Source: Lascolabacillus massiliensis (lineage in GTDB: Bacteria; Bacteroidota; Bacteroidia; Bacteroidales; Dysgonomonadaceae). From it: a DNA stretch of 64,000 nucleotides. Location of the stretch: contig NZ_CTEJ01000001.1 in assembly GCF_001282625.1 (NCBI RefSeq), positions 310,001-374,000 on the forward strand, given 5' to 3'. The position numbers and the translations under genes were made by a program. Below the pieces are notes generated by a model, which searched no databases, had not been told where the DNA came from, and worked only from the letters and a program-made list of their open reading frames with translations. Below, one piece after another: positions 1-9,322 of the stretch. The first letter of the stretch is position 1; each line of letters starts with the position of its first letter.

Positions 1-1
1 T

Positions 2-631
2 ATGATATTTTCATCTATACTTTTCTTAATTTTCTTCCTGGATTCAAGAATTTCTAGAATTGAATCTGGATTGATGTTACTTATTTTCATTTCTTATATT
101 ATTTACCTCTATCTTTCATCAAATAAAGATTCAAAAAAGACTGCAGAAGATAAGTCACAAAATATTGAAGATATAAAAATGAGTAAACACTGGGTGTTAG
201 ATCTAATCTTCATCTTGGTTGGTTTATTGGGCTTGGTATATGGATCTGACCTGCTAGTTGTGAACTCTGTTATTATTGCAGAGCGTTTAGGTATGTCTGA
301 AGCATTGATTGGTATGACCATCGTAGCAACTGGAACAAGCATGCCAGAACTTGCTACTTCTGTAGTGGCAGCAATAAAAAAACGTTCCGATATTGCTATC
401 GGAAACGTTGTTGGTTCAAACATATTCAATATATTTCTAATTTTAGGTGTTGCGGGATTAATACACCCAATTTCTACGACAGAAATAAATTATTTTGACT
501 CAATGTTTGTTGTTTTGCTGGGTCTTGTTTTGTGGTTATTTATGAAACTTAGTACACGAATTACTCGCTGGCAGGGAGTTGCATTTCTCTTCTTATATGC
601 ATTATACTTTACTATTAAAACTATAATTTAA
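2..631 (+). CDS. K+-dependent Na+/Ca2+ exchanger family protein, C-terminal part (5' truncated by window)
   Basis: This is an inner-membrane cation/Ca2+ antiporter of the CaCA superfamily (YrbG/CaxA-like). The visible 209 residues contain an alpha-repeat with GMTIVATGTSMPE at about residues 104-116 and GNVVGSN at 134-140, the signature that lines the ion pathway. Hydrophobic segments flank it. A full family member has about 310-330 residues and two alpha-repeats. Only the second is visible, so the gene begins before the window and the ATG at position 2 is probably internal. It converges on lon with a 25-base gap. Family assignment is firm; the ion preference cannot be read from the sequence. 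Confidence 0.85.
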   Translation: MIFSSILFLIFFLDSRISRIESGLMLLIFISYIIYLYLSSNKDSKKTAEDKSQNIEDIKMSKHWVLDLIFILVGLLGLVYGSDLLVVNSVIIAERLGMSEALIGMTIVATGTSMPELATSVVAAIKKRSDIAIGNVVGSNIFNIFLILGVAGLIHPISTTEINYFDSMFVVLLGLVLWLFMKLSTRITRWQGVAFLFLYALYFTIKTII

Positions 632-656
632 ATTTCTAATATACTTTATAGCTTAT

Positions 657-3116
657 TTACTTTGTCACAGTAAATATCTTTGGATTAGCTACTTTCTCAT
701 CAAGCAGTGCTAAGTCTAAGACTTCTTTTACATCGCTGATATAGTGGAAAGTGAGACCTTTTAGATAATCTTCTTTAATCTCTTCAATATCTTTTCTGTT
801 TTCTACACACAGAATAATATCTGTTATTCCGGCACGCTTGGCTGCAAGTATTTTTTCTCTGATTCCACCTACAGGCAACACTTTACCCCTAAGTGTTATC
901 TCACCTGTCATTGCCAGGTTAGAACGAACTTTACGTTGAGTATATACAGATGCAAGTGAAGTTATCATTGTAATCCCGGCTGATGGACCATCTTTTGGTA
1001 TAGCACCTTCAGGAACATGTATATGTGTATTATAATGCTCAAATATTTCAGGATTTATATCCAACTCTTCTGCATGTGATTGTATATATTCCATTGCAAG
1101 CATAGCAGACTCTTTCATAACATCTCCCAAGTTTCCTGTAAGAGTTAGTTTAGAGCCTTTGCCACGACTCAAAGAGCTTTCTACAAATAGAATTTCTCCA
1201 CCAACTGATGTCCAAGCTAGTCCTGTAACAACACCAGCATATTCATTACCTTGATATTTATCTCTATTAAACTCTTCTCTGCCAAGGTATTCATGAAGAT
1301 CAGCTACTTTCAGCGATTTGGGGTAAGCTTCTTCTGCAGCAATCTTGCGAGCAATCTTGCGCATTATTTTTGCTATTTTTTTATTTAATTCACGAACTCC
1401 GGATTCTCGAGTATAATTTTCTACGATCTTTTGTAGAGTTGGTTTAGGAATTACGAAAGTGCCTTTTTTGATACCGTGATTTGCCAGCTCTTTAGGAACT
1501 AAATGACGATATGCAATTTCTATCTTCTCTTCTGTTATGTATCCACCAACATTGATTAGCTCCATACGATCGAGAAGAGGTTGCGGAATTGAATTCAGAT
1601 TATTTGCTGTGGCAATAAACAAAACCTTTGAAAGATCAAAGTCAATTGACAGATAGTTATCATGAAATGTAGTGTTCTGCTCCGGGTCTAACACCTCTAG
1701 CAGTGCAGAGGACGGGTCGCCTCTGAAATCTGAACCTATTTTATCAACTTCGTCAAGTACGAAAACAGGATTTGATGAACCTGCTTTTAATATGTTTTGG
1801 ATAATTCGTCCTGGTATTGCTCCAATATAAGTGCGACGATGACCCCTGATTTCTGCTTCATCATGCAGTCCTCCTAATGAAACTCTCACATATTTCCTAT
1901 TCAGAGCTTCTGCTATGGATTTTCCCAAAGATGTTTTTCCAACACCAGGAGGACCGTAAAGACAGATAATTGGAGATTTTAAATCGCCTTTTAGTTTAAG
2001 AACTGCCAAATGTTCTATAATGCGTTCTTTGACTTTGTCCATGCCAAAGTGGTCTCTGTCAAGAATTTTCTGTGCATTTTTCAGATTGAAATTGTCTTTC
2101 GTATATTCATTCCAAGGCAGTTCAAGTATTGTCTGGATATAACCGTACTGTACAGAGTAATCTGGTGACTGAGGGTTCAGACGCTCTAATTTTTGAATCT
2201 CCTTTTCAAAAATATCTGCCACATCGGCACTCCATTTTTTGCTCTTTCCTTTTTTTCTGAACTCGTTTATCTCAATTTGTTGAGTACTACCACCTAACTC
2301 TTCTTGAATTGTTTTTATCTGTTGTTGAAGGAAAAACTCTTTTTGCTGCTGATTAAGATCTTCGCGAGTTTTCATCTGGATATTCATCTTCATCTCCAGA
2401 AGTTGGGCCTCACGATTGAGTATCATCAGAAGTCTGTATGCAAGTTCTTTCTCTAAATCGATATCCAGGAGTTCTTGCTTTTCACGACTTTCAATTGGTA
2501 GATTTGTTCCACAGTAGCTTATGAGCATTTTAGAGAATGCTTCGCTTTTAATAGTTTGCATAAGCTCTTTTGGAGGATCGCCCAGCATCATCAACATTTG
2601 CATCATTGACTCTCGAATTGAATCAAGGATAGCCTTGAATTCTTTATCGTCTTCTGAAGCTTTGGTCGTCTCTCTTAGTTTGTATGTTGCTTTCATGAAA
2701 GGTTCAGTTTGAACCATCTCTACCCATTCAAACCTCTTTTTTGCTTGGACAATTATGCTGAAGTTATTATCTGCAAGCTCAATTACACGGATAACTTCTG
2801 CAACAACTCCTAATTTATATAAATCTTCAATCTCCGGATCCTCAATATTTGTATCTTTCTGACAAACCAAGCCTATATATCGTTGTCTTTTTCCGAGTGA
2901 TTTAACCAGTTCCAGAGATTTCTTTCTGCCAACAGATATTGGGAGTGTACTTCCAGGAAATACAATGGTATTTCTTAATGGAAGTATTGGTAGTTTGTCT
3001 TTTAGATGCTTTTCTTCAATATCAGTACTTCCATCTATAAAGTCACCAGTAATAAATGAGATAATATTATCTCCTATTTCTTTTTCTCTAAATTTATTTG
3101 TTTTGAATGGATTCAT
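657..3116 (-). CDS. lon: ATP-dependent Lon protease
   Basis: Lon is a cytoplasmic AAA+ serine protease that degrades misfolded and regulatory proteins. The 819-residue product has the full layout: an N-terminal substrate-binding LON domain (from about residue 41, LPILPLRN), a coiled helical region, Walker A GPPGVGKT near 388, Walker [10 protein letters not shown] near 451, and a C-terminal protease domain. The catalytic serine lies in DGPSAG near 711 and the catalytic lysine in [11 protein letters not shown] near 754. Length is normal for Bacteroidota Lon. The gene is monocistronic in appearance: it is divergent from the DCC-family gene and convergent with the exchanger. No clear promoter was found upstream. 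Confidence 0.97.
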   Translation of the reverse strand: MNPFKTNKFREKEIGDNIISFITGDFIDGSTDIEEKHLKDKLPILPLRNTIVFPGSTLPISVGRKKSLELVKSLGKRQRYIGLVCQKDTNIEDPEIEDLYKLGVVAEVIRVIELADNNFSIIVQAKKRFEWVEMVQTEPFMKATYKLRETTKASEDDKEFKAILDSIRESMMQMLMMLGDPPKELMQTIKSEAFSKMLISYCGTNLPIESREKQELLDIDLEKELAYRLLMILNREAQLLEMKMNIQMKTREDLNQQQKEFFLQQQIKTIQEELGGSTQQIEINEFRKKGKSKKWSADVADIFEKEIQKLERLNPQSPDYSVQYGYIQTILELPWNEYTKDNFNLKNAQKILDRDHFGMDKVKERIIEHLAVLKLKGDLKSPIICLYGPPGVGKTSLGKSIAEALNRKYVRVSLGGLHDEAEIRGHRRTYIGAIPGRIIQNILKAGSSNPVFVLDEVDKIGSDFRGDPSSALLEVLDPEQNTTFHDNYLSIDFDLSKVLFIATANNLNSIPQPLLDRMELINVGGYITEEKIEIAYRHLVPKELANHGIKKGTFVIPKPTLQKIVENYTRESGVRELNKKIAKIMRKIARKIAAEEAYPKSLKVADLHEYLGREEFNRDKYQGNEYAGVVTGLAWTSVGGEILFVESSLSRGKGSKLTLTGNLGDVMKESAMLAMEYIQSHAEELDINPEIFEHYNTHIHVPEGAIPKDGPSAGITMITSLASVYTQRKVRSNLAMTGEITLRGKVLPVGGIREKILAAKRAGITDIILCVENRKDIEEIKEDYLKGLTFHYISDVKEVLDLALLDEKVANPKIFTVTK

Positions 3117-3267
3117 ATTTGTTGTTTCTTCGACTTAAGAACAGAAAAATGCCTATTTTTGTTTATCATATAATAGTTGACAAATTCCGTGCCAAACAGT
3201 TTTTAGTACAAGTAATATCATAAATACTGACATTTCAGTTAAATATGGCGACTTTTTTTATTTCACT

Positions 3268-3714
3268 ATGTATCATATATTATTTTTTGATGGCGAGTGT
3301 CGTTATTGTAACAGATGGGTTCAATGGGTAGTTGACAGGGATAAAAATCGTTGTTTCAGGTTCGCATCAATACAATCTGAATTTTCAGAGAAAGTATTCA
3401 GATACTTAAATATAGAAATTAAAGATTTTAATTCAATTGCAGTATTAATACATACAAATTCAGGATATAAAATCCTTAAAAAATCGGATGCAGTTGCTTT
3501 TATTTTTTCTGTTTTGAGACCTGATGCATTATTGTACAAAATTATTAAAGTGCTGCCAAGATCATTTTCTGATGTGGGCTACAATTGTGTTGCGGCAATT
3601 CGCAAAAATATTCCGGTAACAGAATGCAGACTCTATAATGAGGAAGAAAAAAAATTATTTTTAGATAATAGTAATTTTACTGAACTGATATTTCGTTTTG
3701 GTTATAAAAAATAG
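3268..3714 (+). CDS. DCC-family thiol-disulfide oxidoreductase-like protein (DUF393)
   Basis: A small 148-residue protein that opens with the family hallmark: a beta strand followed by DGECRYC at residues 8-14 (Cys11 and Cys14, a CxxC pair after an acidic residue). The DCC (DUF393) family is predicted to be a thioredoxin-like redox fold; substrates are unknown. There is no signal peptide, so it is probably cytoplasmic. It lies between lon (divergent) and hpt, 27 bases upstream of the hpt start. A -7-like TATTTTTG at 3154-3161 could serve it but has no convincing -33 element. The family call is confident; the function is not known. Confidence 0.8.
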   Translation: MYHILFFDGECRYCNRWVQWVVDRDKNRCFRFASIQSEFSEKVFRYLNIEIKDFNSIAVLIHTNSGYKILKKSDAVAFIFSVLRPDALLYKIIKVLPRSFSDVGYNCVAAIRKNIPVTECRLYNEEEKKLFLDNSNFTELIFRFGYKK

Positions 3715-3722
3715 TAGTTTTG
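3691..3722 (+). promoter_or_regulatory. candidate promoter of hpt
   Basis: TAGTTTTGCA at 3715-3724 matches the Bacteroidota -7 consensus TAnnTTTG. A weak -33-like TTTCG lies 19 bases upstream at 3691-3695. Transcription would start about 12 bases before the GTG start codon, inside the last codons of the preceding gene's region. Confidence 0.4.
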
Positions 3723-3741
3723 CACTTTAAAATTTTTTAAT

Positions 3742-4278
3742 GTGAAAGAAGTAATCGTAATCAATGATAAACAGTTTGAGCTTCTGATTGAACAGGAGGT
3801 GATTGAGAATGAGATAAAACGAGTGGCCGAAAGGATAAACAAAGAACTTAAAGATAAAAGGCCATTATTTATTGCAGTATTAAACGGTGCCTTTATGTTT
3901 GCCGGGGAACTCATGAAGCAGGTAAACATTTTGAGTGAGATTACGTTTGTAAGGTTAGCTTCCTATCATGGGACAACTTCGACTAACGATGTAAAGACTG
4001 TATTGGGGCTTAATGAAAGTATCAAAGGCCGGTCTGTAGTAATTGTGGAAGATATTGTTGATAGTGGAAATACTATGGTGTCTTTACTTGAAGAACTAGG
4101 GAAATACGAGCCTGAAGAGATACGAATTGCAACTCTTCTTTATAAACCTGCTGCAATGAAACAAAAACTAAATCTTGATTATGTGGCATTGGAAATTCCA
4201 AACGATTTTATCGTAGGTTACGGTTTGGATTATAATGGATACGGAAGAAACCTTAAAGATATATACAAAGTAGTCTAA
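3742..4278 (+). CDS. hpt: hypoxanthine phosphoribosyltransferase
   Basis: A purine salvage enzyme that transfers the phosphoribosyl group of PRPP to hypoxanthine (and probably guanine) to make IMP (GMP) in the cytoplasm. The 178-residue product has the PRPP-binding loop VVIVEDIVDSGNTM at residues 99-112 and the early LNGAFMFAGEL segment near 47-57. Length is standard. The start is taken as GTG at 3742: an overlapping ATG two bases upstream (3740) is read immediately into a stop, and no other in-frame start precedes the conserved N terminus. The gene is probably transcribed alone or with the DCC-family gene. Confidence 0.93.
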   Translation: MKEVIVINDKQFELLIEQEVIENEIKRVAERINKELKDKRPLFIAVLNGAFMFAGELMKQVNILSEITFVRLASYHGTTSTNDVKTVLGLNESIKGRSVVIVEDIVDSGNTMVSLLEELGKYEPEEIRIATLLYKPAAMKQKLNLDYVALEIPNDFIVGYGLDYNGYGRNLKDIYKVV

Positions 4279-4330
4279 ACTATTTTTGAGAAAATTCACA
4301 CAAAAAGCTGGGCCGTATAAAAAAAATAGC

Positions 4331-4338
4331 TATTTTTG
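4331..4338 (+). promoter_or_regulatory. candidate -7 promoter element upstream of tonB
   Basis: TATTTTTGC matches the TAnnTTTG -7 consensus and lies about 54 bases before the tonB start. The region where a -33 TTTG should sit is GC-rich and does not match, so the call is tentative. Confidence 0.35.
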
Positions 4339-4391
4339 CAATCAAAGCAGTCGTGTAACTAATATAATGAAGCAGATAAAAATTATTCACA

Positions 4392-5090
4392 ATGGACAAA
4401 GATGAAGTAAAAAAATCACCGAAGGCGAATTTGGAAAAGCATAGGAGTACATTTATCCTTATTGGATTGGTATTTGCTGTAGCAGTTCTTTTCTTCGCTT
4501 TTGAATGGACTTCAGCAACAGAGAAAGTCGACGAGGCCATTATTGTTCAAGATATTTTGGCCGAGGAAGAAATTGAAATTACCCGTCGTGATGCTGAACC
4601 TCCACCACCACCGCCACCACCAATTGAGGAAACACCAGAAATTATCCAGGTTGTTGAAGAGGAAGTACAAACTAAATTTGAAATTCAAGTTGAGGATGAT
4701 CAATCACAACGACAAATGCAAACATATGTACCACCTCCACCACCACAGCCAAAACAAGAAGAGGTAACTGAAGAAATCTTTGTGGTTGTAGAGGAACAAC
4801 CTGAATACCCCGGTGGAAACGCTGCTATGATGCAATTTCTTAGTGATAATATAAGATACCCGGTTATTGCTCAAGAAAATGGTATTCAAGGTAGAGTTAT
4901 TTGTAACTTTGTGGTAGAAAGAGATGGTAGTATTACAGACGTTCAAGTAGTAAGAGGAGTAGATCCTTCACTAGACAGAGAAGCTGTTCGTGTAATACAA
5001 CAGATGCCACGCTGGAAACCAGGAAAACAGAGAGGACAGGCAGTACGTGTTCGTTTCACACTTCCCGTTGTTTTCAGACTACAGAATTAA
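4392..5090 (+). CDS. tonB: energy transducer TonB
   Basis: TonB couples the proton-motive force captured by ExbB/ExbD to outer-membrane TonB-dependent transporters (including SusC types). The 232-residue protein has a short cytoplasmic N terminus, one membrane anchor at about residues 17-36, and two proline-rich stretches (eight consecutive prolines near residues 72-79; a second near 117-121) typical of the periplasmic spanning region. A C-terminal TonB domain of about 90 residues begins near 137 (PEYPGG) and includes GIQGRVICNFVVERDG. The ExbB/ExbD partners are encoded 3 kb downstream on the same strand. A strong hairpin terminator follows at 5114-5150. Confidence 0.93.
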   Translation: MDKDEVKKSPKANLEKHRSTFILIGLVFAVAVLFFAFEWTSATEKVDEAIIVQDILAEEEIEITRRDAEPPPPPPPPIEETPEIIQVVEEEVQTKFEIQVEDDQSQRQMQTYVPPPPPQPKQEEVTEEIFVVVEEQPEYPGGNAAMMQFLSDNIRYPVIAQENGIQGRVICNFVVERDGSITDVQVVRGVDPSLDREAVRVIQQMPRWKPGKQRGQAVRVRFTLPVVFRLQN

Positions 5091-5113
5091 TATCAATAAT
5101 TAAAAAGCTTAAG

Positions 5114-5150
5114 AAGCTGCTTTTCATAAACAGAAAGCAGCTTTTTTTTT
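5114..5150 (+). terminator. Rho-independent terminator after tonB
   Basis: AAGCTGCTTT (5114-5123) and AAAGCAGCTT (5134-5143) form a perfect 10-bp stem with a 10-base loop, followed directly by a run of T to 5150. Confidence 0.88.
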
Positions 5151-5180
5151 AGAAAAAATGAATGTATAATTATCCATCTT

Positions 5181-6158
5181 ATGATTCATAAAGTAGCTTT
5201 ACTAAGAGAAAAGATAGATAGAGAACTCTCAATGGTTATGAAAAGTGTTCAACCGGAATCACTTTTCGAACCGCCAAGATATGTCTTTTCATTAGGTGGT
5301 AAACGAATAAGGCCGGTGTTGACATTGATGGCAGTTGAGTTATTTAATAAGAATATTGATATAGCTCTGAATGCTGCTTTGGCTATTGAAATATTTCATA
5401 ATTTCTCGCTTCTGCATGATGATCTTATGGATAATGCTGACATAAGAAGAGGAAATCCAACAGTTCATAAAAAATGGAATGCTAATACTGCTATTTTATC
5501 AGGAGATGCAATGGTAATTGAAGCATATAAGTATATTGCAAAAGTACCAACTCAACACTTGTCAGAAGTATTAGATTTGTTTTCAGACACAGCTATGGAT
5601 ATCTGTGTAGGTCAACAATATGATATGGATTTTGAAAAACGCAATGACGTGAAAGAAGCAGAGTATTTAGAGATGATACTTAAAAAGACTGCTGTACTTA
5701 TAGGATGTTCCTTAAAAATGGGAGCAATCTTATCCGATGCAGATAAAAGCGATGCAGAGGCACTTTATCAGTTTGGAATAAATCTCGGACTCGCTTTTCA
5801 GCTCAAAGATGATCTGTTAGATGTATATGGCGATCCAAAAAGATTTGGTAAAAATATTGGAGGGGATATAATAAGCAATAAAAAGACATATTTACTTATT
5901 AAAGCATTAAGAAACTCAAATCCGGGTCAACGAGATGAACTAGATAAATGGATTACAATTAAAGAATTTGATCCAAATGAGAAGATAGAGGCTGTTAAAA
6001 AAATATACGATGAATTAAATCTGAAAGTAATATCAGAAAATCTAATAGAAAAGTATTATCTTGCATCTTTGGAAAACCTGTCTTCTGTAAGTGTGTCAAG
6101 TGACCGCAAAAGAGAATTAATTGAACTTTCAGAAAACTTAATGTACAGAGACAGTTAG
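5181..6158 (+). CDS. polyprenyl diphosphate synthase (trans-isoprenyl diphosphate synthase family)
   Basis: It condenses isopentenyl diphosphate with an allylic diphosphate to build isoprenoid chains used for quinones or the cell-wall lipid carrier. The 325-residue protein carries GGKRIRP at residues 39-45, the first aspartate-rich motif HDDLMD at 79-84, and the second, KDDLLD, at 209-214. Length and motifs fit the long-chain (octaprenyl-type) class better than the shorter farnesyl-type enzymes, but chain length cannot be read with certainty. It leads a probable short operon: the next gene starts 23 bases after its stop and tatD overlaps that one. Confidence 0.9.
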   Translation: MIHKVALLREKIDRELSMVMKSVQPESLFEPPRYVFSLGGKRIRPVLTLMAVELFNKNIDIALNAALAIEIFHNFSLLHDDLMDNADIRRGNPTVHKKWNANTAILSGDAMVIEAYKYIAKVPTQHLSEVLDLFSDTAMDICVGQQYDMDFEKRNDVKEAEYLEMILKKTAVLIGCSLKMGAILSDADKSDAEALYQFGINLGLAFQLKDDLLDVYGDPKRFGKNIGGDIISNKKTYLLIKALRNSNPGQRDELDKWITIKEFDPNEKIEAVKKIYDELNLKVISENLIEKYYLASLENLSSVSVSSDRKRELIELSENLMYRDS

Positions 6159-6181
6159 GATTTTTATAAATAAAAATTTAA

Positions 6182-6874
6182 ATGCCTTATAGAAGATTAC
6201 CAAATACTGATGCTGCACGCATAAAAGCGTTGAAAACTGCAATAGAAAAAGCTGAAACAACTGATTTTCAGGAATTGCAGATTTCAACAAAAGTTTTACA
6301 TTCTGCTAAAGTAGTATTAGCTCATTTTGAGGGTTTATGTGCTCGTTATCGACAACTATTTGAAATCCAAGTTAAAGCCAATAAGTCATTTACTGGAAAA
6401 GTTAGGAATGCAAGAATGTATATATCTCATTTTGTGCAGGTTTTGTATATGTCAGTTTTGCGTGAAGAAATAAAAGAAAAACAATTAGAATTTTATGGTC
6501 TTGAGAATTTAAACCAAGTAGTTCCTGACTTATCTTCTAATGATCAATTGGTGGAATGGGGACAAAAAATTATAAATGGTGAAAATAAACGAATCTCTCT
6601 GGGAGGGGTACCAATATACAATCCATCAATAGCAAAAGTTAGTGTAATGTACTCTCTTTTTAAAGAGGGTTATCAAACTCAGAAATTGCATCAAAAAGCT
6701 ACACAGAGAGTAATGGATGAGGTGGCAAAATATCGTGAAACAGTAGACAAGGTTATTTTTGAAATATGGGAAGAAGTGGAAAAAAGTAGCAACAATATCC
6801 CTGTTGACCAAAGAATAGAAAGAAACCGTGAATATGGTGTAGTATATTACTATAGAAAAGGAGAGATCAGTTGA
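6182..6874 (+). CDS. conserved hypothetical protein, 230 residues
   Basis: I do not recognise a named domain. The product is soluble-looking, has no signal peptide or membrane segment, and is rich in helices: Lys/Glu-rich stretches near residues 10-35 and 155-215 could form coiled coils. A central segment reads like a conserved core (GKVRNARMYISHFVQV near 76-91). It sits between a prenyl synthase and tatD, 23 bases after the former. Its TGA stop overlaps the tatD ATG by one base, so the three are very likely co-transcribed and translationally coupled. The C terminus is basic and tyrosine-rich (YGVVYYYRKG). Coding status is strongly supported by context; function is unknown. Confidence 0.75.
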   Translation: MPYRRLPNTDAARIKALKTAIEKAETTDFQELQISTKVLHSAKVVLAHFEGLCARYRQLFEIQVKANKSFTGKVRNARMYISHFVQVLYMSVLREEIKEKQLEFYGLENLNQVVPDLSSNDQLVEWGQKIINGENKRISLGGVPIYNPSIAKVSVMYSLFKEGYQTQKLHQKATQRVMDEVAKYRETVDKVIFEIWEEVEKSSNNIPVDQRIERNREYGVVYYYRKGEIS

Positions 6875-7656
6875 TGGGAATTATTGATACACACGCTCAT
6901 CTGTTTTCTGCAGATTTTGATAATGATTTAGTTGATATTATTAACCGTGCCAAAAAAGTAGGGGTTGAAAAAGTGCTTCTACCCAATATTGATGAAACTA
7001 CAATTGAGATATTAAAAAAATGTGTCGCTGAAGACTCTGATTTTTTAATACCAATGATGGGACTACATCCGACAAGTATCAAAGAAAATTTTAGAAATCA
7101 ACTCGAACATATTTATAATGAGCTGAATAACTCTAAATATTGTGCAATAGGAGAGATTGGAATTGATCTTTATTGGGATAAATCACTTCAAAATGAACAA
7201 ATTTTAGCATTTGAAGAGCAGTTGAAGTGGAGTGCAGAAATGGATTTGCCAGTATCAATCCATTTTAGAGATGCTACAAAAGAAGTGATATCAAGTATCA
7301 AGAGAGTAGGAGAGACTAATTTAAGAGGTGTTTTTCATAGTTTTGGAGGCAACAAAGATGAATTAGAGTACATATTACGTTTAAAGAACTTTATGATAGG
7401 AGTTAATGGAGTAGTGACATTTAAAAACTCGGGTTTAAAAGATACACTATTTAACTGCCCTGCAGAACGTGTAGTAATGGAAACAGATTCTCCATATCTA
7501 GCACCTGTACCTTATAGAGGTAAACGGAATGAGTCATCATATATTAGATATATTCTAAGGGAGTTATCAGAAATATGGAAAATAACAGAAGAAGAGGTGT
7601 CAAATATTACTAGTGTTAATGCTAAAAATATATTTGGACTTGAATTAAATAGCTAA
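6874..7656 (+). CDS. tatD: TatD family metal-dependent hydrolase/deoxyribonuclease
   Basis: A cytoplasmic TIM-barrel metallohydrolase; family members act as 3'-5' DNases and in some cases as D-aminoacyl-tRNA deacylases. The 260-residue protein shows the metal-binding motifs in order: IDTHAH at the N terminus, GEIGIDLYW near 91, HFRDA near 128, HSFGG near 152 and METDSPYLAP near 205. I take the ATG at 6874 as start rather than the TTG three bases earlier, since it overlaps the TGA of the upstream gene in the usual coupled TGATG arrangement. It is the last gene of the run before tRNA-Ser. Confidence 0.92.
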   Translation: MGIIDTHAHLFSADFDNDLVDIINRAKKVGVEKVLLPNIDETTIEILKKCVAEDSDFLIPMMGLHPTSIKENFRNQLEHIYNELNNSKYCAIGEIGIDLYWDKSLQNEQILAFEEQLKWSAEMDLPVSIHFRDATKEVISSIKRVGETNLRGVFHSFGGNKDELEYILRLKNFMIGVNGVVTFKNSGLKDTLFNCPAERVVMETDSPYLAPVPYRGKRNESSYIRYILRELSEIWKITEEEVSNITSVNAKNIFGLELNS

Positions 7657-7732
7657 ATTGAACTCAATCATTCAAATATTTTCGAATTGAAGTAGCTTAT
7701 AATTGATAAATTCCTTAAATTTGCTTCTTGAA

Positions 7733-7765
7733 TTGAGCAGGAATGAAATATTTTTTGTAATTTGC
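7733..7765 (+). promoter_or_regulatory. promoter of tRNA-Ser
   Basis: TAATTTGC at 7758-7765 matches the -7 consensus; a TTG lies 22 bases upstream at 7733-7735. Transcription would start near 7772, about 20 bases before the mature tRNA. Confidence 0.6.
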
Positions 7766-7792
7766 ACCCCGTTTCCGGGAAGTCCCTCTTTT

Positions 7793-7880
7793 GGAGAGAT
7801 GCTCGAGTGGTTGAAGAGGCACGCCTGGAAAGCGTGTATACGCCAAAAGTGTATCGCGGGTTCGAATCCCGCTCTCTCCG
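7793..7880 (+). tRNA. tRNA-Ser (anticodon GGA)
   Basis: An 88-base cloverleaf. The acceptor stem GGAGAGA (7793-7799) pairs with TCTCTCC (7873-7879) and the discriminator G is at 7880. The anticodon stem CACGC/GCGTG holds loop CTGGAAA with anticodon GGA at 7827-7829, reading UCC/UCU serine codons. The long variable arm (about 7837-7852) is diagnostic for the serine class, and the T-loop TTCGAAT is intact. CCA is not encoded. It has its own promoter-like element and no obvious terminator before exbB. Confidence 0.97.
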
Positions 7881-7999
7881 CGTAGTTAAATAGGAAAGTC
7901 GAAGGAAGAAAGATATACAAAACATTATATACTGAAAAAAATTTAAATCATTTATAAACAAACAAATTTAGATCATTAATCAACAAAATTGAACACACA

Positions 8000-8785
8000 A
8001 TGAAAAAGTTATTTGCAATTTTAGCAATCTTCGGAATGATGTCTGTAGGATTGTCTTCGGTTCTTTTCGCACAAGAAACCACTCCTGAAGAACAAACAGA
8101 ACAAGTAGCCACATCTCAGGCTCAAGTTCAAGAGGTTACCGGTGGTATGCACCAAGCACTAAAAACTAAATTTATTGAAGGTGGTGCTGGTTTTATGAGT
8201 GCAATCGCTATCTGTTTGATACTTGGTCTGGCTTTCAGTTTAGAAAGAATTATTTACCTAAGTTTAGCTGACGTTGATCCAGACGCATTCCTAAATAAAG
8301 TAGGTGATACATTAGACAGAGGTGATGTTGAAGCAGCAAAAGACATAGCTAGAAATACTAGAGGACCAATTGCTTCAATTGTTTACCAGGGTCTATTAAG
8401 ACTAGATCAGGGACCTGAAGAAGTAGAGAGATCAATTGTATCATACGGAGGTGTACAATCAGGATTACTTGAGAGAAATCTTTCTTGGATTACTTTGTTT
8501 ATCGGTATCGCTCCTTCACTTGGATTCTTGGGTACAGTAATTGGTATGGTTATTGCTTTTGATAACATCCAAAGAGCTGGTGATATGAGTCCAACAATTG
8601 TTGCCGGAGGTATGAAAGTGGCTCTTATTACTACTGTAGGTGGTTTGATCGTTGCTATTATCCTTCAGATTATTTACAACTATATCCTATCTAAAATGGA
8701 AGGTATTCTTAATAAAATGGAAGACGCTTCAATCACATTCCTAGATCAGGTTATAAAATATAACGTTAAATACAAAAATTTGTAA
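8000..8785 (+). CDS. exbB: MotA/TolQ/ExbB proton channel family protein
   Basis: ExbB is the multispan subunit of the inner-membrane motor that energises TonB. The 261-residue product starts with a signal-like hydrophobic segment (residues 1-25) and then an extra periplasmic stretch before the first conserved TM near residues 60-80. A cytoplasmic domain and two closely packed C-terminal TMs follow (LFIGIAPSLGFLGTVIGMVIAF near 171-192 and a second around 209-232), the MotA/TolQ/ExbB core with the typical GxxxxLGFLGTV signature. The added N-terminal region is common in Bacteroidota. It is first of four tightly spaced genes (gaps 4, 53 and 2 bases). Confidence 0.93.
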   Translation: MKKLFAILAIFGMMSVGLSSVLFAQETTPEEQTEQVATSQAQVQEVTGGMHQALKTKFIEGGAGFMSAIAICLILGLAFSLERIIYLSLADVDPDAFLNKVGDTLDRGDVEAAKDIARNTRGPIASIVYQGLLRLDQGPEEVERSIVSYGGVQSGLLERNLSWITLFIGIAPSLGFLGTVIGMVIAFDNIQRAGDMSPTIVAGGMKVALITTVGGLIVAIILQIIYNYILSKMEGILNKMEDASITFLDQVIKYNVKYKNL

Positions 8786-8789
8786 TAAA

Positions 8790-9269
8790 ATGGCTGTAAC
8801 TAAAATTCACAGAACATCCAGACTTACCCTGATTACAACAATAATAGTATCACTTATTGTATTAGGGCTGTTCTTCTTTGGCGGACAAGCTCCCGAACAT
8901 GAGAAGATTGGTGCTGATTTGGCACAGCCTGCTTTTACAGATATTCTTTTGTACTGGATGTATGCACTTCTGGTTATAACCATAGTAGTGCTAATTGCTT
9001 TTTCAATCGTTGATTTTGCCAGAGGGTTAAAAGAAAATCCAAAGAAAGCATTGAGTGGACTCTATGCAATTTTGGCCCTAGCTGCACTTTTTATCGGTTC
9101 TTATGTTATTGGTGATGGTACATTACTTTCAATACCAGGTTACGAAGGAACCGACAACGTGCCATCAGTACTTAAAATGACTGATATGTGGCTATACTCG
9201 ATGTATTTCATGCTGGTAATTACTATATTGGCTATTTTTATTATGCCATTTGTAACTAGGAAGAAATAG
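8790..9269 (+). CDS. ExbB/ExbD operon-associated membrane protein
   Basis: A 159-residue integral membrane protein with four predicted TM segments (about residues 12-33, 50-74, 87-106 and 134-153) and short loops. It lies between exbB and the first exbD, 4 bases after the exbB stop, a position that suggests it belongs to the motor complex. The first half loosely repeats in the second (LLYWMYALLVITIVVL versus WLYSMYFMLVITILAI), so it may have arisen by internal duplication of a two-TM unit. I do not recognise a named family beyond this conserved Bacteroidota arrangement; the role is inferred from position. Confidence 0.75.
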   Translation: MAVTKIHRTSRLTLITTIIVSLIVLGLFFFGGQAPEHEKIGADLAQPAFTDILLYWMYALLVITIVVLIAFSIVDFARGLKENPKKALSGLYAILALAALFIGSYVIGDGTLLSIPGYEGTDNVPSVLKMTDMWLYSMYFMLVITILAIFIMPFVTRKK

Positions 9270-9322
9270 TTTTGTAAAATAAAAAAGATTCTTTATAAGA
9301 ATCAGTTTAAAAAGGTTTAAAT

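Noticed and set aside
3154-3161. TATTTTTG as a promoter of the DCC-family gene
   Set aside because: There is no -33 element and the leader would exceed 100 bases; similar words arise often by chance in this AT-rich DNA.
4596-4625. CCACCACCG-type short tandem repeat
   Set aside because: It encodes the proline run of TonB and is coding, not a regulatory or mobile repeat.
4501-4767. His/Lys-rich and Trp-rich reading frames within tonB
   Set aside because: They are other-frame translations of the proline codon runs (CCA/CCT repeats) in tonB.
7668-7961. Overlapping minus-strand reading frames across tRNA-Ser, and a plus-strand one at 7703-7885
   Set aside because: They read through the tRNA gene; the RERDSNPRY-like product is a familiar artefact of translating the antisense of a tRNA-Ser.
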